Translations under genes and position numbers: made by a program | The notes under the pieces: generated by a model | Seen by the model: the letters and a program-made list of their open reading frames with translations, nothing else | Databases searched by the model: none | Told to the model about the DNA's origin: nothing | Source: Elmis aenea | Lineage: Eukaryota > Arthropoda > Insecta > Coleoptera > Elmidae | DNA length: 64,000 nt | Assembly: GCA_947652605.1 (NCBI GenBank) | Contig: OX393576.1 | Location: 55,838,966 to 55,902,965, forward strand | Reading direction: 5' to 3' | Shown here: in pieces, positions 43,754 to 54,117 of the stretch | How positions within the stretch are numbered: position 1 is the stretch's first letter | Layout of the letters: each line of letters begins with the position of its first letter

Positions 43754-44057
43754 CAATTATTAATAAAGTGTTCGTCGTAATTAAGGATTCCGTTCTTGTT
43801 TGGACTTTTTTAACTCTCATGGTAACTACATAATCGTACAATAATTGCCAAAAGTCTAGTTTATTGACGAAGAAATTACAAATTGATAAAATATTTGACT
43901 TAATAGAAGCATTCTAAATGAAATAAGTAATTGTCAATGCTGTGCAGTCTGTATTTACAAAATGTTACTTGCCTTTGTAAAGACATGCCAAAGTTGACAC
44001 ATTTAGAAAACTTTTCTGTTTAATTTTTATTTCCGAATTTACAATACCCCTTAAATG
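43754..44057. other. AT-rich flank, no gene seen
   Basis: About 300 bp with no recognisable features. Confidence 0.4.
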
Positions 44058-44688
44058 TACAGGGTGTTTCACTTTTTCATGGGACACTATAGCTATCTTC
44101 GTAAATAATTAAATTACAAGGTTGGTTAATTGGGACAAAAGTTAGCTATTTAGGAGTGTATTTGACACAAGATCTTGTTTTGTTTAAAAATTCCATGACG
44201 CGTGATATTACGAAAAAACTGAAAACGATCCAAATTTTTAAAGCGAAATATCATAAAAAATGCAAAATTTTAAGATAAAAATCAAGGTTGCCATAGAAAA
44301 AAAAACAATAACCGAAAAAATCTTTAAATCTAAGTCATTACCTACTGCGACTGCCATTTAAAAAAAAGTTGTTTGGTCAAATATCTAGCACGGTTTTTTA
44401 AATAAAAATCTGACTATCGCCATCTTATAGCAAACAAAATCTACAAAACATTTTTCCTTTGGCGTTTTTGTGTATTCGCAACAATAGCCGAGATGTTTAA
44501 GTTTAAAAATTTGGATCGATTTCAGTTTTTTCGTTATATCACGCGAGCTATAGAATTTTTAAACAAAACAAGATCTTGTTTAAAATACACTCCTAAATAG
44601 CCAACTTTTGTCCCATTTAACCAATCTTGTATTTTCATTATTTACGGAGATAGCAATAATGTCCCATGGAAAAGTGAAACACCCTGTA
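44058..44688. mobile_element. 631-bp foldback MITE, TACAGGG type
   Basis: TACAGGGTGTTTCACTTTTT and its inverse AAAGTGAAACACCCTGTA bound arms of about 250 bp containing AAACAAGATCTTGTTT-type palindromic sequence. TA target. No coding capacity. Confidence 0.9.
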
Positions 44689-45154
44689 TATTATATGTTT
44701 ATACATTTAAAGAGCAATATTTAATAAAATATTATAATACAAGAATATCAATCTTGCCAAGATATATATAAGATATATAAAATACTAATGTGACAATATA
44801 ATGTTTTAAGCTTAGATCTTTAGTGTACGATATAAACTTAGTATTTGGTTCATTGTATTTAGTAATAAATAAAGTTGATTGTTAATTTCCAAAAGTACTA
44901 TTTACATATAAAAAAGTATACCAATGATATCAGAAAAGTAGGTACTCAATTTACATATTTGCGGAAGAAAGGTTAAAAACAAACACATATAACGTCAACA
45001 TTAAACATTTGTAAAAGTGCACATGGGGCAGATGCAAGAGGTGGATTGAGATTGCATAAGATGCAACGACTGTGCTGTTGTCAGTGCAATAAACATCAAC
45101 ATCATAAATTTATACATAAAACAAAACGATCCAAATGTACTAACCCCAACATAC
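44689..45154. other. Interval without a recognised gene
   Basis: Mostly AT-rich. On the minus strand an acceptor-like TGACAACAG near 45073 precedes a short open, cysteine-containing frame that could follow the exon candidate ending at 45155, but support is minimal. Confidence 0.3.
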
Positions 45155-45650
45155 CTTGAGCACAACAACCGCGGCCACAGTTATCATGTAGATTTTCAGT
45201 GTAAAATGGAAGTAAATATCACGAACAACAAAACCTCGCGATGGCGGGTATATGATCAAACTTCTATAAATAAGACAGATAGGGTGAAAATCGAAAAACT
45301 TAAAAATAGAACAAAGATGTGGATCGGGTAAACGGGAGATTTGACATGATGTTGGGCCGAGGCTGGGCTGTGTGCTAAATGTATGTTTGCTCGCAAGAGT
45401 TCTGACGAAGAGAGTACGACGAATAATAACGTTGAGATGAAAATCTCTGCAACAATAATTCATTATCAGTAAAAATAATCAACAACAAAATACAAATAGT
45501 TAATACTAGAGGACAGAGGACGACCGACAAAACAATGCAAACGTCATGAAAAATTTGTTTTTTGGTAACTGACGTTTCATCTGCTTTAACGCATGGCTTA
45601 TCAGCTAAAATCGCAACGAACCGAGGTTTTATTTGTTTTGATAAAGTCAT
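45155..45650 (-). CDS. Weak candidate two-exon gene start
   Basis: Minus strand: ATG at 45650 opens MTLSKQIKPRFVAILADK. A donor-like AAAC/GTCAGT ends exon 1 at 45574. Exon 2 starts at 45446 after a strong branch site TACTGATAATG and TTATTGTTGCAG, and ends at 45155 with CTCAAG/GTATGT. Phases match (2 to 2) and the frame stays open about 120 codons. Exon 2 also contains ATGATAACTGTGGCC at 45187, giving MITVAAVVVLK at the donor, which looks like the start of a signal peptide. So the upstream part might be 5' UTR instead. No family recognised, no downstream exon proven. Confidence 0.3.
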
Positions 45651-45654
45651 CTTT

Positions 45655-45979
45655 AGGTAAGGTTCATAACTCTCTAACTCTAACTGATAATGGCTCGCTC
45701 AGTTTGTTAAGGGTTTAATGTGCTCTAACTAGTAATTAACTGATCTAGTTGACACCAATACCCAGGTATGCCAGGTATGCCAGCATTAGCGGTAAATATA
45801 CCTACCCTTAATAATAAGGTTAATAACTTTTAACGTAAGCTGAGTATTTACAGTGACAAATGATTCAAGGTAATATTTCTAAGATAAAATATGAAATAAT
45901 AATATACGTATATACATTTACCTACAGGTGTATTACATTATAAAAATGTATTTTTTTTTGGTGACAACCATGATAAATT
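45655..45979. other. Possible promoter of the 45.65-kb candidate
   Basis: On the minus strand TATCAGTTAG near 45690 resembles an arthropod TCAGT initiator about 40 bp before the candidate ATG. A 9-bp CAGGTATGC repeat lies near 45762-45781. Nothing stronger. Confidence 0.25.
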
Positions 45980-46648
45980 AATTTGCCAGTTAAAGGGTTA
46001 AATATTTGAATATAAGATAAACTACAATAAACTACATTACTGCAGATTCCGACTTTATCGTTGTTTTCTTATTTTCATATATTTATAATGTTTATCACAA
46101 CAACAAATTACAAAACCTTCGTAACTTGTACCAAATGAGTTTTAAAAGGTTTTACACCTTGTTTTTTTTTCACAGCCTACTATAATTTTGTTTTAAAAAA
46201 AAACTAAAAAACCTCCGTAACTTGCGTATTATTGAAAATAACTACACCAACCCTTATATATTTAGAACGACAAAAAAATAAGGAATTTAAATAAGTCATA
46301 GCCAACTATTGGTTCCATTTAAAAAAATACAACTTTATGTCATAACTCGAATTTCTATTTTTTTTTGAAAAACTGTCTACGCCACTGCATTCTTATCAAA
46401 AAAGTGCCTGTAAAACGTCACAATTATTTTTGTTTATTTTCATAAACAAGCGAGATACAGTCATAAAACGAAGTCGAAAAATCGAGTTATCGGCGATAAC
46501 TCGAAAACAAAAGACGATAACCAATTTTAGTTTTTACTATTAACTTTTTCTCGAAAAAAGAGATCCAGGATGCACGGTCCGTTTTTTGATACCTCTTATA
46601 GTTACAGAGATTCCCTATTAAAACAACGAAATTTGCCCACCCTGTTAC
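45980..46648 (-). mobile_element. Chimeric foldback remnant
   Basis: 45995-46340 matches the right-arm core of family A (25900-26230), with ACAGCCTACTAT and TAGCCAACTAT phrases. At about 46350 it switches to the sequence seen inverted at 2640-2938 and ends CCCACCCTGTTAC near 46646. It therefore joins parts of two related element types. No complete left end. Confidence 0.65.
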
Positions 46649-46815
46649 TGGTCTATAATTCAAGAACGCGGATAATAGTAAAAGTATTTCTTTTAGTAAA
46701 AAAGCAATCAAATCGATTAAATTAAAAGTGATTTGCGTAATTCATTGTTCAATGAAAGAAAATTTCCACAAAATCGTAGCTTTAACAAACATGAAAAATT
46801 TTGTTATCTTAAAAG

Positions 46816-46931
46816 CAGGGACTGAGAACGGAACGAAAACGAAAACGTTAAACGAAATTAACCGAAATTTATTTAAGAACGAAAACGAAAACGAAATTAT
46901 TATTTTTCGTTCTAGAACGAAAACGAAATAA
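46816..46931 (+). repeat. GAAAACGAAAACG simple repeat, possible hAT end
   Basis: It starts CAGGGACTGAGAACGGAACG and continues with repeats of AACGAAAACG. A diverged relative lies near 60440-60530. The CAGGGACTG start suggests a hAT-type terminus, but no right end or duplication was found. The small frames on both strands here are low-complexity. Confidence 0.4.
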
Positions 46932-47403
46932 ATATTTTCCAAAACCGGTTTTAACCGGTTTTATCACTATTTAAATTTTATTTGTTAAACACAAACGCGA
47001 ATTCACCTTCTGTGCTGGGGAGACTCCACGAGGCAGTAAAAAATCTCACTTGAAATAATATTTCCTCCATATATTTACGTGAATATGTATTAACAACTTT
47101 ATTGTTTATACTTGTTATTTCGTGTAACACAAGAAACGGTACAGATATTCTCTGTACACTTGATTGGATATAGATTATTAATGTGTATGTTTTATTTGCG
47201 TTTAGAGTTAATATAAGTTTTCTTCTATTATCTTTTTTATTTATAACATTCATGGGAACATTAAGTGAACTATCCACTTGAATTAATTCTTTTGTCTTTT
47301 TAAATAATTACAGCAGGATCTAATTTAATTCAAATTCACAGATTTTTAGTAGAAAACTTAAACTATCCCTAATTTTTCGAACCCAAACTTAAGATTTTTA
47401 TTA
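46932..47403. other. Interval without a recognised gene
   Basis: A tandem AACCGGTTTT (46944-46963) and an AT-rich stretch. The 99-codon minus-strand frame (46978-47277) shows no family signature. Confidence 0.35.
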
Positions 47404-48074
47404 TACAGGGTGTAGACTCGGATCACGCAACATAGCAATTTCAATGGTAAAATTTTAAAAGTCGTACCTATTCTTGCTCCCCTAATTATTTTAGAAAAAA
47501 AGTGCAAATACGTTTTTTGTAGAGAAAAAAATTCTGTATCCGTAAATGTAACCAATATTACTTTTTCGTTTTCCAATAACTGAAAATTAAGCAATTACAA
47601 AACGCGTTTTGACAAAAATCTGTAGTGCCTTGGAATTATGCTATGACAACTGCCCAGCCTAATGTCACTTATACTGTCACTTTGACGTGAAGTTTATTCA
47701 TAATAATAATTTTTATTGTATCTTGGAATGAAAATATAACTAACTGTGTAAAATAAATGTTTGATAAAATATAAAGGTTTTAAGAATGAATTTCGCGTCA
47801 AAGTGACAGTATAAGTGACATTAGGCTGGGCAGTTGTCATAGCATAATTCCAAGGCACTACAGATTTTTGTCAAAACGCGTTTTGTAATTGCTTAATTTT
47901 CAGTTATTGGAAAACGAAAAAGTAATATTTATTACATTTATGGATACAGAATTTTTTTCTCTACAAAAAACGTATTTACACTTTTTACTAAAGTAATTAG
48001 GGGAGCAAGGATACGACTTTTAAAATTTTACCATTGAAATTGCTATGTTGCGTGATTCGAGTCTACACCCTGTA
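47404..48074. mobile_element. 671-bp foldback MITE, TACAGGG type
   Basis: TACAGGGTGTAGACTC and its inverse GAGTCTACACCCTGTA bound arms of about 290 bp that match almost perfectly (for example GTCAAAACGCG in both). The loop is about 100 bp. TA target. No coding capacity. High arm identity suggests recent origin or gene conversion. Confidence 0.9.
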
Positions 48075-49669
48075 TAAGACGCCCACGTGTACAAAACGAA
48101 CCAAAATTTTTGATTAAAAAAATATCGTATTGTACACAGTTGCTTTTCGGGCTATTTATTCCGGCACTACTGTTCTTTTTGGGAAATGTTGATTAACTTC
48201 CTTAAACTTCTATGCTTTTTCTATAGCATCTTTATTTCTAAATTCTAAAGACTTTATTTGCCAGAAGGACGGGAAAGTATTTTACAAAAAATGTGACAAA
48301 TTATCTGTACCTATAACTTCTCAGCCTTTTCAATTAATTTTTTTTTGTCCAACCCTACTCACAAATACGAATTTAAGATGTATTATATATCAAAATGTAC
48401 ATGTTTATAAAAAGTTTCTCATACAATTGGTTGGACACGATTTGCGGATGCGGACATTCAATGATTTATGTTATAGAGAATCGTCACAGTTTTAGTAAGT
48501 GTTTTTAAAATTCTAGCAGAATTACTTTGATGATTAAGGGTGTTGTAAAGTAAAAGTTTAAATTATGTGAAATCATTTTAATTTTGGCAATTTTCTTATG
48601 AGCTTTTAATGATTATGCAAATTATTATTTTACAGCTTCGTTTTGTAGGTAAAGAAATTATTTTTATATTTTGGAACATAGATAACTTACTTTAAGTTTT
48701 GCATACGTAATTATCAGTTTGATAAACACTAAATGCCCTTTTAACCTTCAACGACTGTACCATCTTTAGCGCTGAGGTTTAAAATAAAGATAATAGAAAT
48801 GTTTTGGAGAGACAGGTCCGAGAGCTGTCGTATTTTCGCAGTAGGTATACCCTTTTGCTCAAGTCAAAGGACTTTTCGCATGATTTCAGTCACATCGAAT
48901 TTTCCGCTAGGTTTTGTGAGATTACCTATGTGATGTTGGCAACCAGAAAAAAGGTAAACACAACTAAAAGAAAATTTAAAATCTAATTTAAATTTAAATA
49001 TGTAGAGTGTACAACTTCAAAAAAAAATCGCACAAATGTTAAATTACCGGTTTTCACTATTCGTTTTTACTTATTAAAACTAGCCGACATTATATTGCAA
49101 GTAAGGAATTGAAATGTACCACCAATTATGCAAAATGGACATAAAATTATTTTGTTCAAATATTAGTTTTAAGTTTTTCAATTATAGCGTAGAAAATTAA
49201 AATTAGTTTAGAATAAACAAACTTGCATTTGTTCCAGCAATATGTAATAGTCTACAAAATAAATAACATCGTGACGTCTAAATATGATATATTGTGCTGT
49301 TTTGAATAAAATCAAGTTTTGTGAAATTACTGTGCATTTGCTTATCAAAATAAATGTCTACAAATGCGCCTTTTACTCTACAAATGGTATCGACGTGAGA
49401 GACATTCTCAAAATACAAATGTAAACTTACATTTATTGTTTGTTCTATTTTTTGTTTTCCTTATTTCCAGAATAACATTTTTTTTTCAATACGTTTAAAA
49501 TTCAATATCACGATACACATTATTATAACTCTAATAATTACAAAAAAATACGTAAAATGTAATTTCACCTACTTACAGTTTTTAAGTCAAACCATATTTC
49601 CAAAATTAAAACAGTACTTTTTTTATACTCCGTGTGGAAAAAGTAATCAGTCAAGAGCACGTTAAGATG
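48075..49669. other. AT-rich interval, no gene seen
   Basis: 1.6 kb without recognised coding segments or element boundaries. The frame at 48804-48986 has no family signature. Confidence 0.4.
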
Positions 49670-49915
49670 CGTAAGGAGTGTTAGTGACTGATTTTCTAAA
49701 TGAACATCGCACTGCAAACGCATAGTATTACAACACTTTTAAATGATGCGATCAGGAACAAAAAACAGTGAATGTTTTATGTGTTTTCTCCAAAACAACG
49801 CTCGGCCTCATACAGCTTCAAAAACTATTGAAAAATTTACAAAACCACAGAACTCTCTAGCTCATCCTACCATTTTAAAGTTGGTTAAAGTGTCTACCGC
49901 AACGGAGATATTTAA
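49670..49915 (+). pseudogene. Mariner transposase scrap
   Basis: Shifting frames give TEHRTAN-like, YYNTLLNDAIRNKK-like (49725-49770), SPKQRSASYSFKNY (QDNARPHTA region decayed) and a C-terminal tail. The order fits the mariner catalytic region. Short and heavily decayed. Confidence 0.5.
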
Positions 49916-50639
49916 GATGTAAAAAAATTTTAATTTAAGTTTTTGTTTAAATTTATTCAGCCATACTTTTTTATATGCAAACATCACTAAGTAGCGCCCT
50001 AAAATAGGATTACGTTGTCTAATTCAATTGGCTTTGTATAGTGTCTCACTTATTTGGCGCATCCTGTAGGTATAGCGTAAAAAATGAGATTTTTACTTGA
50101 TTTGTTTTCCACTTTCACGATTTCGTCAATTTGAAGCAAGTTTTTGTGAAGGAGTAAGTGAAATTACTCGACCAATACAATCTTCTTGAAACTTTACGCC
50201 ACTCAAAAACACTACTAAGAAACAACTGTTACAGAATGCACTTGGCAAGATTTTGTTTATATCCCTGGGCTCTTTAATCAAATAAAAACTTCTATTTCGG
50301 AAATTGCCAACCTAGAGATACGCATCACTAAAAGTTTCTTGTAATGAAGTGGTAACTTCAATTTTCACTTTATTTTATTATTTGTCTTCAATTGTTTAGA
50401 GAACCTTGAGTTTCGCTAATATTTCCTTTCCCTAACACTTTTGTGTTTTGTTCTTTTATACTCTTGTAATTCTGACAAAGAAACATTTGCATATTCATAA
50501 TAGCAGTGGTAATGCCATTCAGGGTAATAAAACAGCAATAAAATTATTTATATTCTAGATCATTAGGGGTTACGAATTGAGCCGTTTTATATGAGTGAAA
50601 CGCTGACTACTTAAAGTTTTTATGCAATATTTTAAGCCT
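49916..50639. other. AT-rich interval, no gene seen
   Basis: No coding segment recognised. Confidence 0.4.
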
Positions 50640-51060
50640 CCAAAAACTTTTGTGGAAAAAACATTGTAACAACCCTAATAAGAGATAACAAATAAATTGT
50701 CTTACAATTAGCTTAATTTTTGACCCTACGCATCTACCAGAATAATAACTCTAGAAATAATAACTTAAGTCAAAACCGTGCTTAATATTTTTTAATGGCA
50801 ATTGATTTATCTACAAGAAAACGCTAAAATATACAAGGTGTTTTATTTGAAATAGTAATGTTGCATATTGATTCTCGAAAACTAAATACTATGTGCATTT
50901 AAAAGTAATTGTAGGTTATATGGCTAACAAATTCCAATAACTTTTGTAAAAAAAACTTTTTTGTTACTACCCTAATAACAAAGATAATAAATAATTTGTC
51001 TTACAATTAGCTTAATATTTAACCCGGCGCATTCACCAGAATTTTTAACTCTTAAGGGTA
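50640..51060 (+). repeat. Two units of the roughly 300-bp tandem family
   Basis: TGTCTTACAATTAGCTTAAT occurs at about 50698 and 50997 (299-bp period), with CAAAAACTTTTGT-like and CACCAGAAT-like flanks in both. The intervening part contains AAGAAAACGCTAAAATATAC, AAGGTG and TTGCATATTG. These match the unit of the array at 36786-38400. Confidence 0.7.
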
Positions 51061-52023
51061 GAATAACGTATATTTACGGGTTTGACAGTAAAAGGTTTAA
51101 TACGAGAGCTGCTAAAAACAAATGACGATTTAATTTTTTTTTGGTTATAATAATATAACAAGGATCTAACATACTATTCACTACATAAATAAAAAAGTTT
51201 TCAATGTCAACACTTTAAAAAAATGTGGGTTTACATTACCGATTGTTTGTTGGTAAAACAATAAGTTGGACGCGACGAATTGTTTTGCATAAAAATATAA
51301 AAGAAACAAAATTAACTTTTGTTTTGCATTTGGCGTTATATAAATATAAATGCACGCTACAATAGGTCTGTTACAACAGTTTGTCTTTTATTTAATTTAT
51401 GTGGTTGTTTCTACGCCCACTAGGAAGTTGGAGGATGGAATTCAGTTGCAGGGTATCCTATACACTCACATGACTTTGTGGCTATTGTTGTAGAGAGATA
51501 AAACAAGAGGTTTGGATCGCGGTCAAGTAGCAACGGGGCACATTAATATTATTATCGATTTTTTTATATACATACGTGCAATGTTCATTTAATAAATGTT
51601 TTGTTTTAACTTGGGGCTTTTTCCTTGTATGTGTGTTCATGTGCGGGTTAAAACCAATAAATTAATGGTCCCTTTCGTGCATTGAAAATGTCAATTTTGT
51701 AGGCGGTAAAAACTATTTTATTTGTGATTCTCTGGGGCATTTCTTACAGATGAGTATTTTGCGCACTACAGCATAAAAAATGCACAGTTATTTTAGTATT
51801 TTACTAGATGTTATCTATGGTTATAAATAACTGTTTTCAGATTATGAATATGTTTTATTCGTACCACCACAGGAATCTTAAGGAAGATAAATTTTGAAAA
51901 GCCGACAAAATGACACAAGGAGGACCTGTTATTTATTAATTATTTACAGTTAGTTTTATAAAAGTAATTTTCATTATTCCAAAACTCTGTTTTAAAGTGT
52001 TTTTAAGAATTTATGAAAGTTTT
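51061..52023. other. AT-rich interval, no gene seen
   Basis: No coding segment or element boundary recognised. Confidence 0.4.
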
Positions 52024-52206
52024 TCATCCGTATTTATCTGGGTTTTGACCTGCACCAATGTTGTGCATCCTCAGTGCTCGTAGACCGCATTTAAAACCCA
52101 CAACGCAATTTTTTACTGCTAAAAACAATGGAAAATCCTCACTGTAAGAGGAACTCAGCTTAGCATTTATTTCGGATGGAAATAAACCTTTAAAAACGAA
52201 TTGCAC
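52024..52206 (-). pseudogene. Mariner transposase N-terminal scrap
   Basis: On the minus strand the frame reads LFPSEINAKLSSSYSEDFP, then LAVKNCVVGFKCG. This fits the HTH order of mariner transposases (EI-x-x-x-L-x-x-x-Y-G-x-x-x-P, then TV-x-x-W-V-x-x-F-K-x-G-R). The expected Trp and Arg are lost. No rest of the gene nearby. Confidence 0.6.
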
Positions 52207-52312
52207 GTAACCTGGAAACGCACTTGGTACTCAAAGATCATCAATATATGACAGTGTCCCATTAATTAAACAATTTATGTGTTAAAAAGTATTTTACTAA
52301 TATACAGGGTGT

Positions 52313-52782
52313 TTCTTAAATAATGCAAAAATCGGGAGGTGGTTTCTTATCGAAAATTAAGGGGGGTCTTTCGTATATTTTTGTCCCTTAGACGTCTCCT
52401 TTCAGAGTTACACCCCCCTAAAAAAAAACCGGTAAAATTAGGTTTTTATTTTATTTCTCAAATTTTGATATTGGTTTATGTCGGGGAATGATATTTGGTA
52501 GATGTTTTATACTTATTAAAAGGTTTCCCACAGTAATATTTTTAATCATCTCCTACCCTCACAAAGGGCTGAAAAGTGCGACAACTGTTGGTTTTTATAA
52601 AAACTTTTTGATTGGTTGAAATTTTGCAATTAAGAAAGTTTGATTTACTTAGACACTTTTTTAATTCTTTAATTTCTCTCGTAAAACCTACAGTTTTTGA
52701 GTAAAAAATAAAATAATAAAACATGCACCATTAAATAATATTCCAATATAAAACGATTCATTTTGGTGGTTACAATGGTTTT
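52313..52782 (+). mobile_element. TACAGGG element, right end lost
   Basis: It begins TACAGGGTGTTTCTTAAATA and is collinear with 58787-59373 (GACGTCTCC, GGGGGTCTTT and GATTCATTTTGGTGG phrases) for about 470 bp. It stops before the right terminal arm, so it is a broken copy of the same family. Confidence 0.8.
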
Positions 52783-54117
52783 TTTCTGTTCATATTGGGT
52801 AGAATGGATGAAACAAGATAGCCAAGTAAAATTTTAGTGGCATTCAACAAATTGCCGAAAGAAAGCAAAACTAAAAGAAACATGAAAAAATAAGGTGGGC
52901 GCACTTCTGTTTTTTCTGTTGTATATGTACAAACCACAGAATTTGTTCATATTATTGCAAACTACTTATGAAGTCACACTTATAAAGGAGTGTATTGTAA
53001 AAAAAACATAGACTTGTCATAAACATTTGTGCCAAACCAAAAACTATTAATCTAATTTTCTTATATTGTTATACCTTTTTTTGTGTTAAAAGAGTTCAGG
53101 TACTGTGTACTTCAAAAGATTTGACCTACTAAAAAAGACGCCACTGCGTTTTGTTTATTAAACCAATGTACAATATTATTTGATGCTTTCAAAATTAATT
53201 TATTAATGCTATATAATTGTTTTTAATTTAAATAAGCTAATGAATATGTAGAGAAGTGTTTTAATTTAATAAACAGAAGTATCAGAAAATTAATTAATAA
53301 ACAAATTGGAAGCAATTGAAAAGTGATTTGTGGGGAAAGCGGAATTAATTATTCGCCAACCGTAAGATATGTAAATTTTCACGAGTGTCTAATTTAATAA
53401 ATCCGTATTATGCTGATTCCGGTGATTATACTTTTCAAACAAGGGCTCAGGCAAAATTGCTGTTTAAAGCGTCTTAAGAATTTTAAAATTAAAAGCTTTT
53501 CTGTTGATAATAATAAAATTGGTTTTACGATGTTAAAAATTGGCTTAGACAGTAATGAAACTGGATGCTTGACAGTTTGTTCAACGGATGGACATCAGGA
53601 ATTAATATGCTAGTATTAAAAGGGCGATCCTTTAAATTTTATGGCTCCTGTAAACAATTTAATATGTTAAACATACAAAACGCAAGTCTGACCCAACAAA
53701 ACCAATTTGAGAAAATCGTATAAAAATATTGTTACGGAGTTTTACCTGTTTTAAACAAGTGCTTTTATAACGAGGGGTTTTAATAAAGGGAGTTGAAAAA
53801 CCATTAGCAAATATAAAATTTGTTCCATTATATAGTCTGAAAGCAGCATGAATAAGATCTTTTACACTTTTATAGCTTGCGGAAGAAGTTCGGCAAATAT
53901 TTTAAAAGCTTTCGTAATCTTTTTAATCTTAAAAATATCTTGAAAAATATTAGTATACGGATTAATATGGATAGCTCGCCTTTAAACATAAAATATGTTA
54001 TTTGGCTGAATACCGGGTGTTACAGTGATCATACAGCCTTGATTATTAGTTTTTAAAGGAACCACATTAAACCATATATAATGTACACATTATTAAAGTG
54101 ATTATTTTAATAATATA
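52783..54117. other. AT-rich interval, no gene seen
   Basis: 1.3 kb; no coding segment recognised. The frame at 53410-53613 lacks a family signature. Confidence 0.4.

Noticed and set aside
46978..47277. 99-codon minus-strand frame as a gene
   Set aside because: No start context, no splice logic and no recognisable motif; likely chance in AT-rich DNA.
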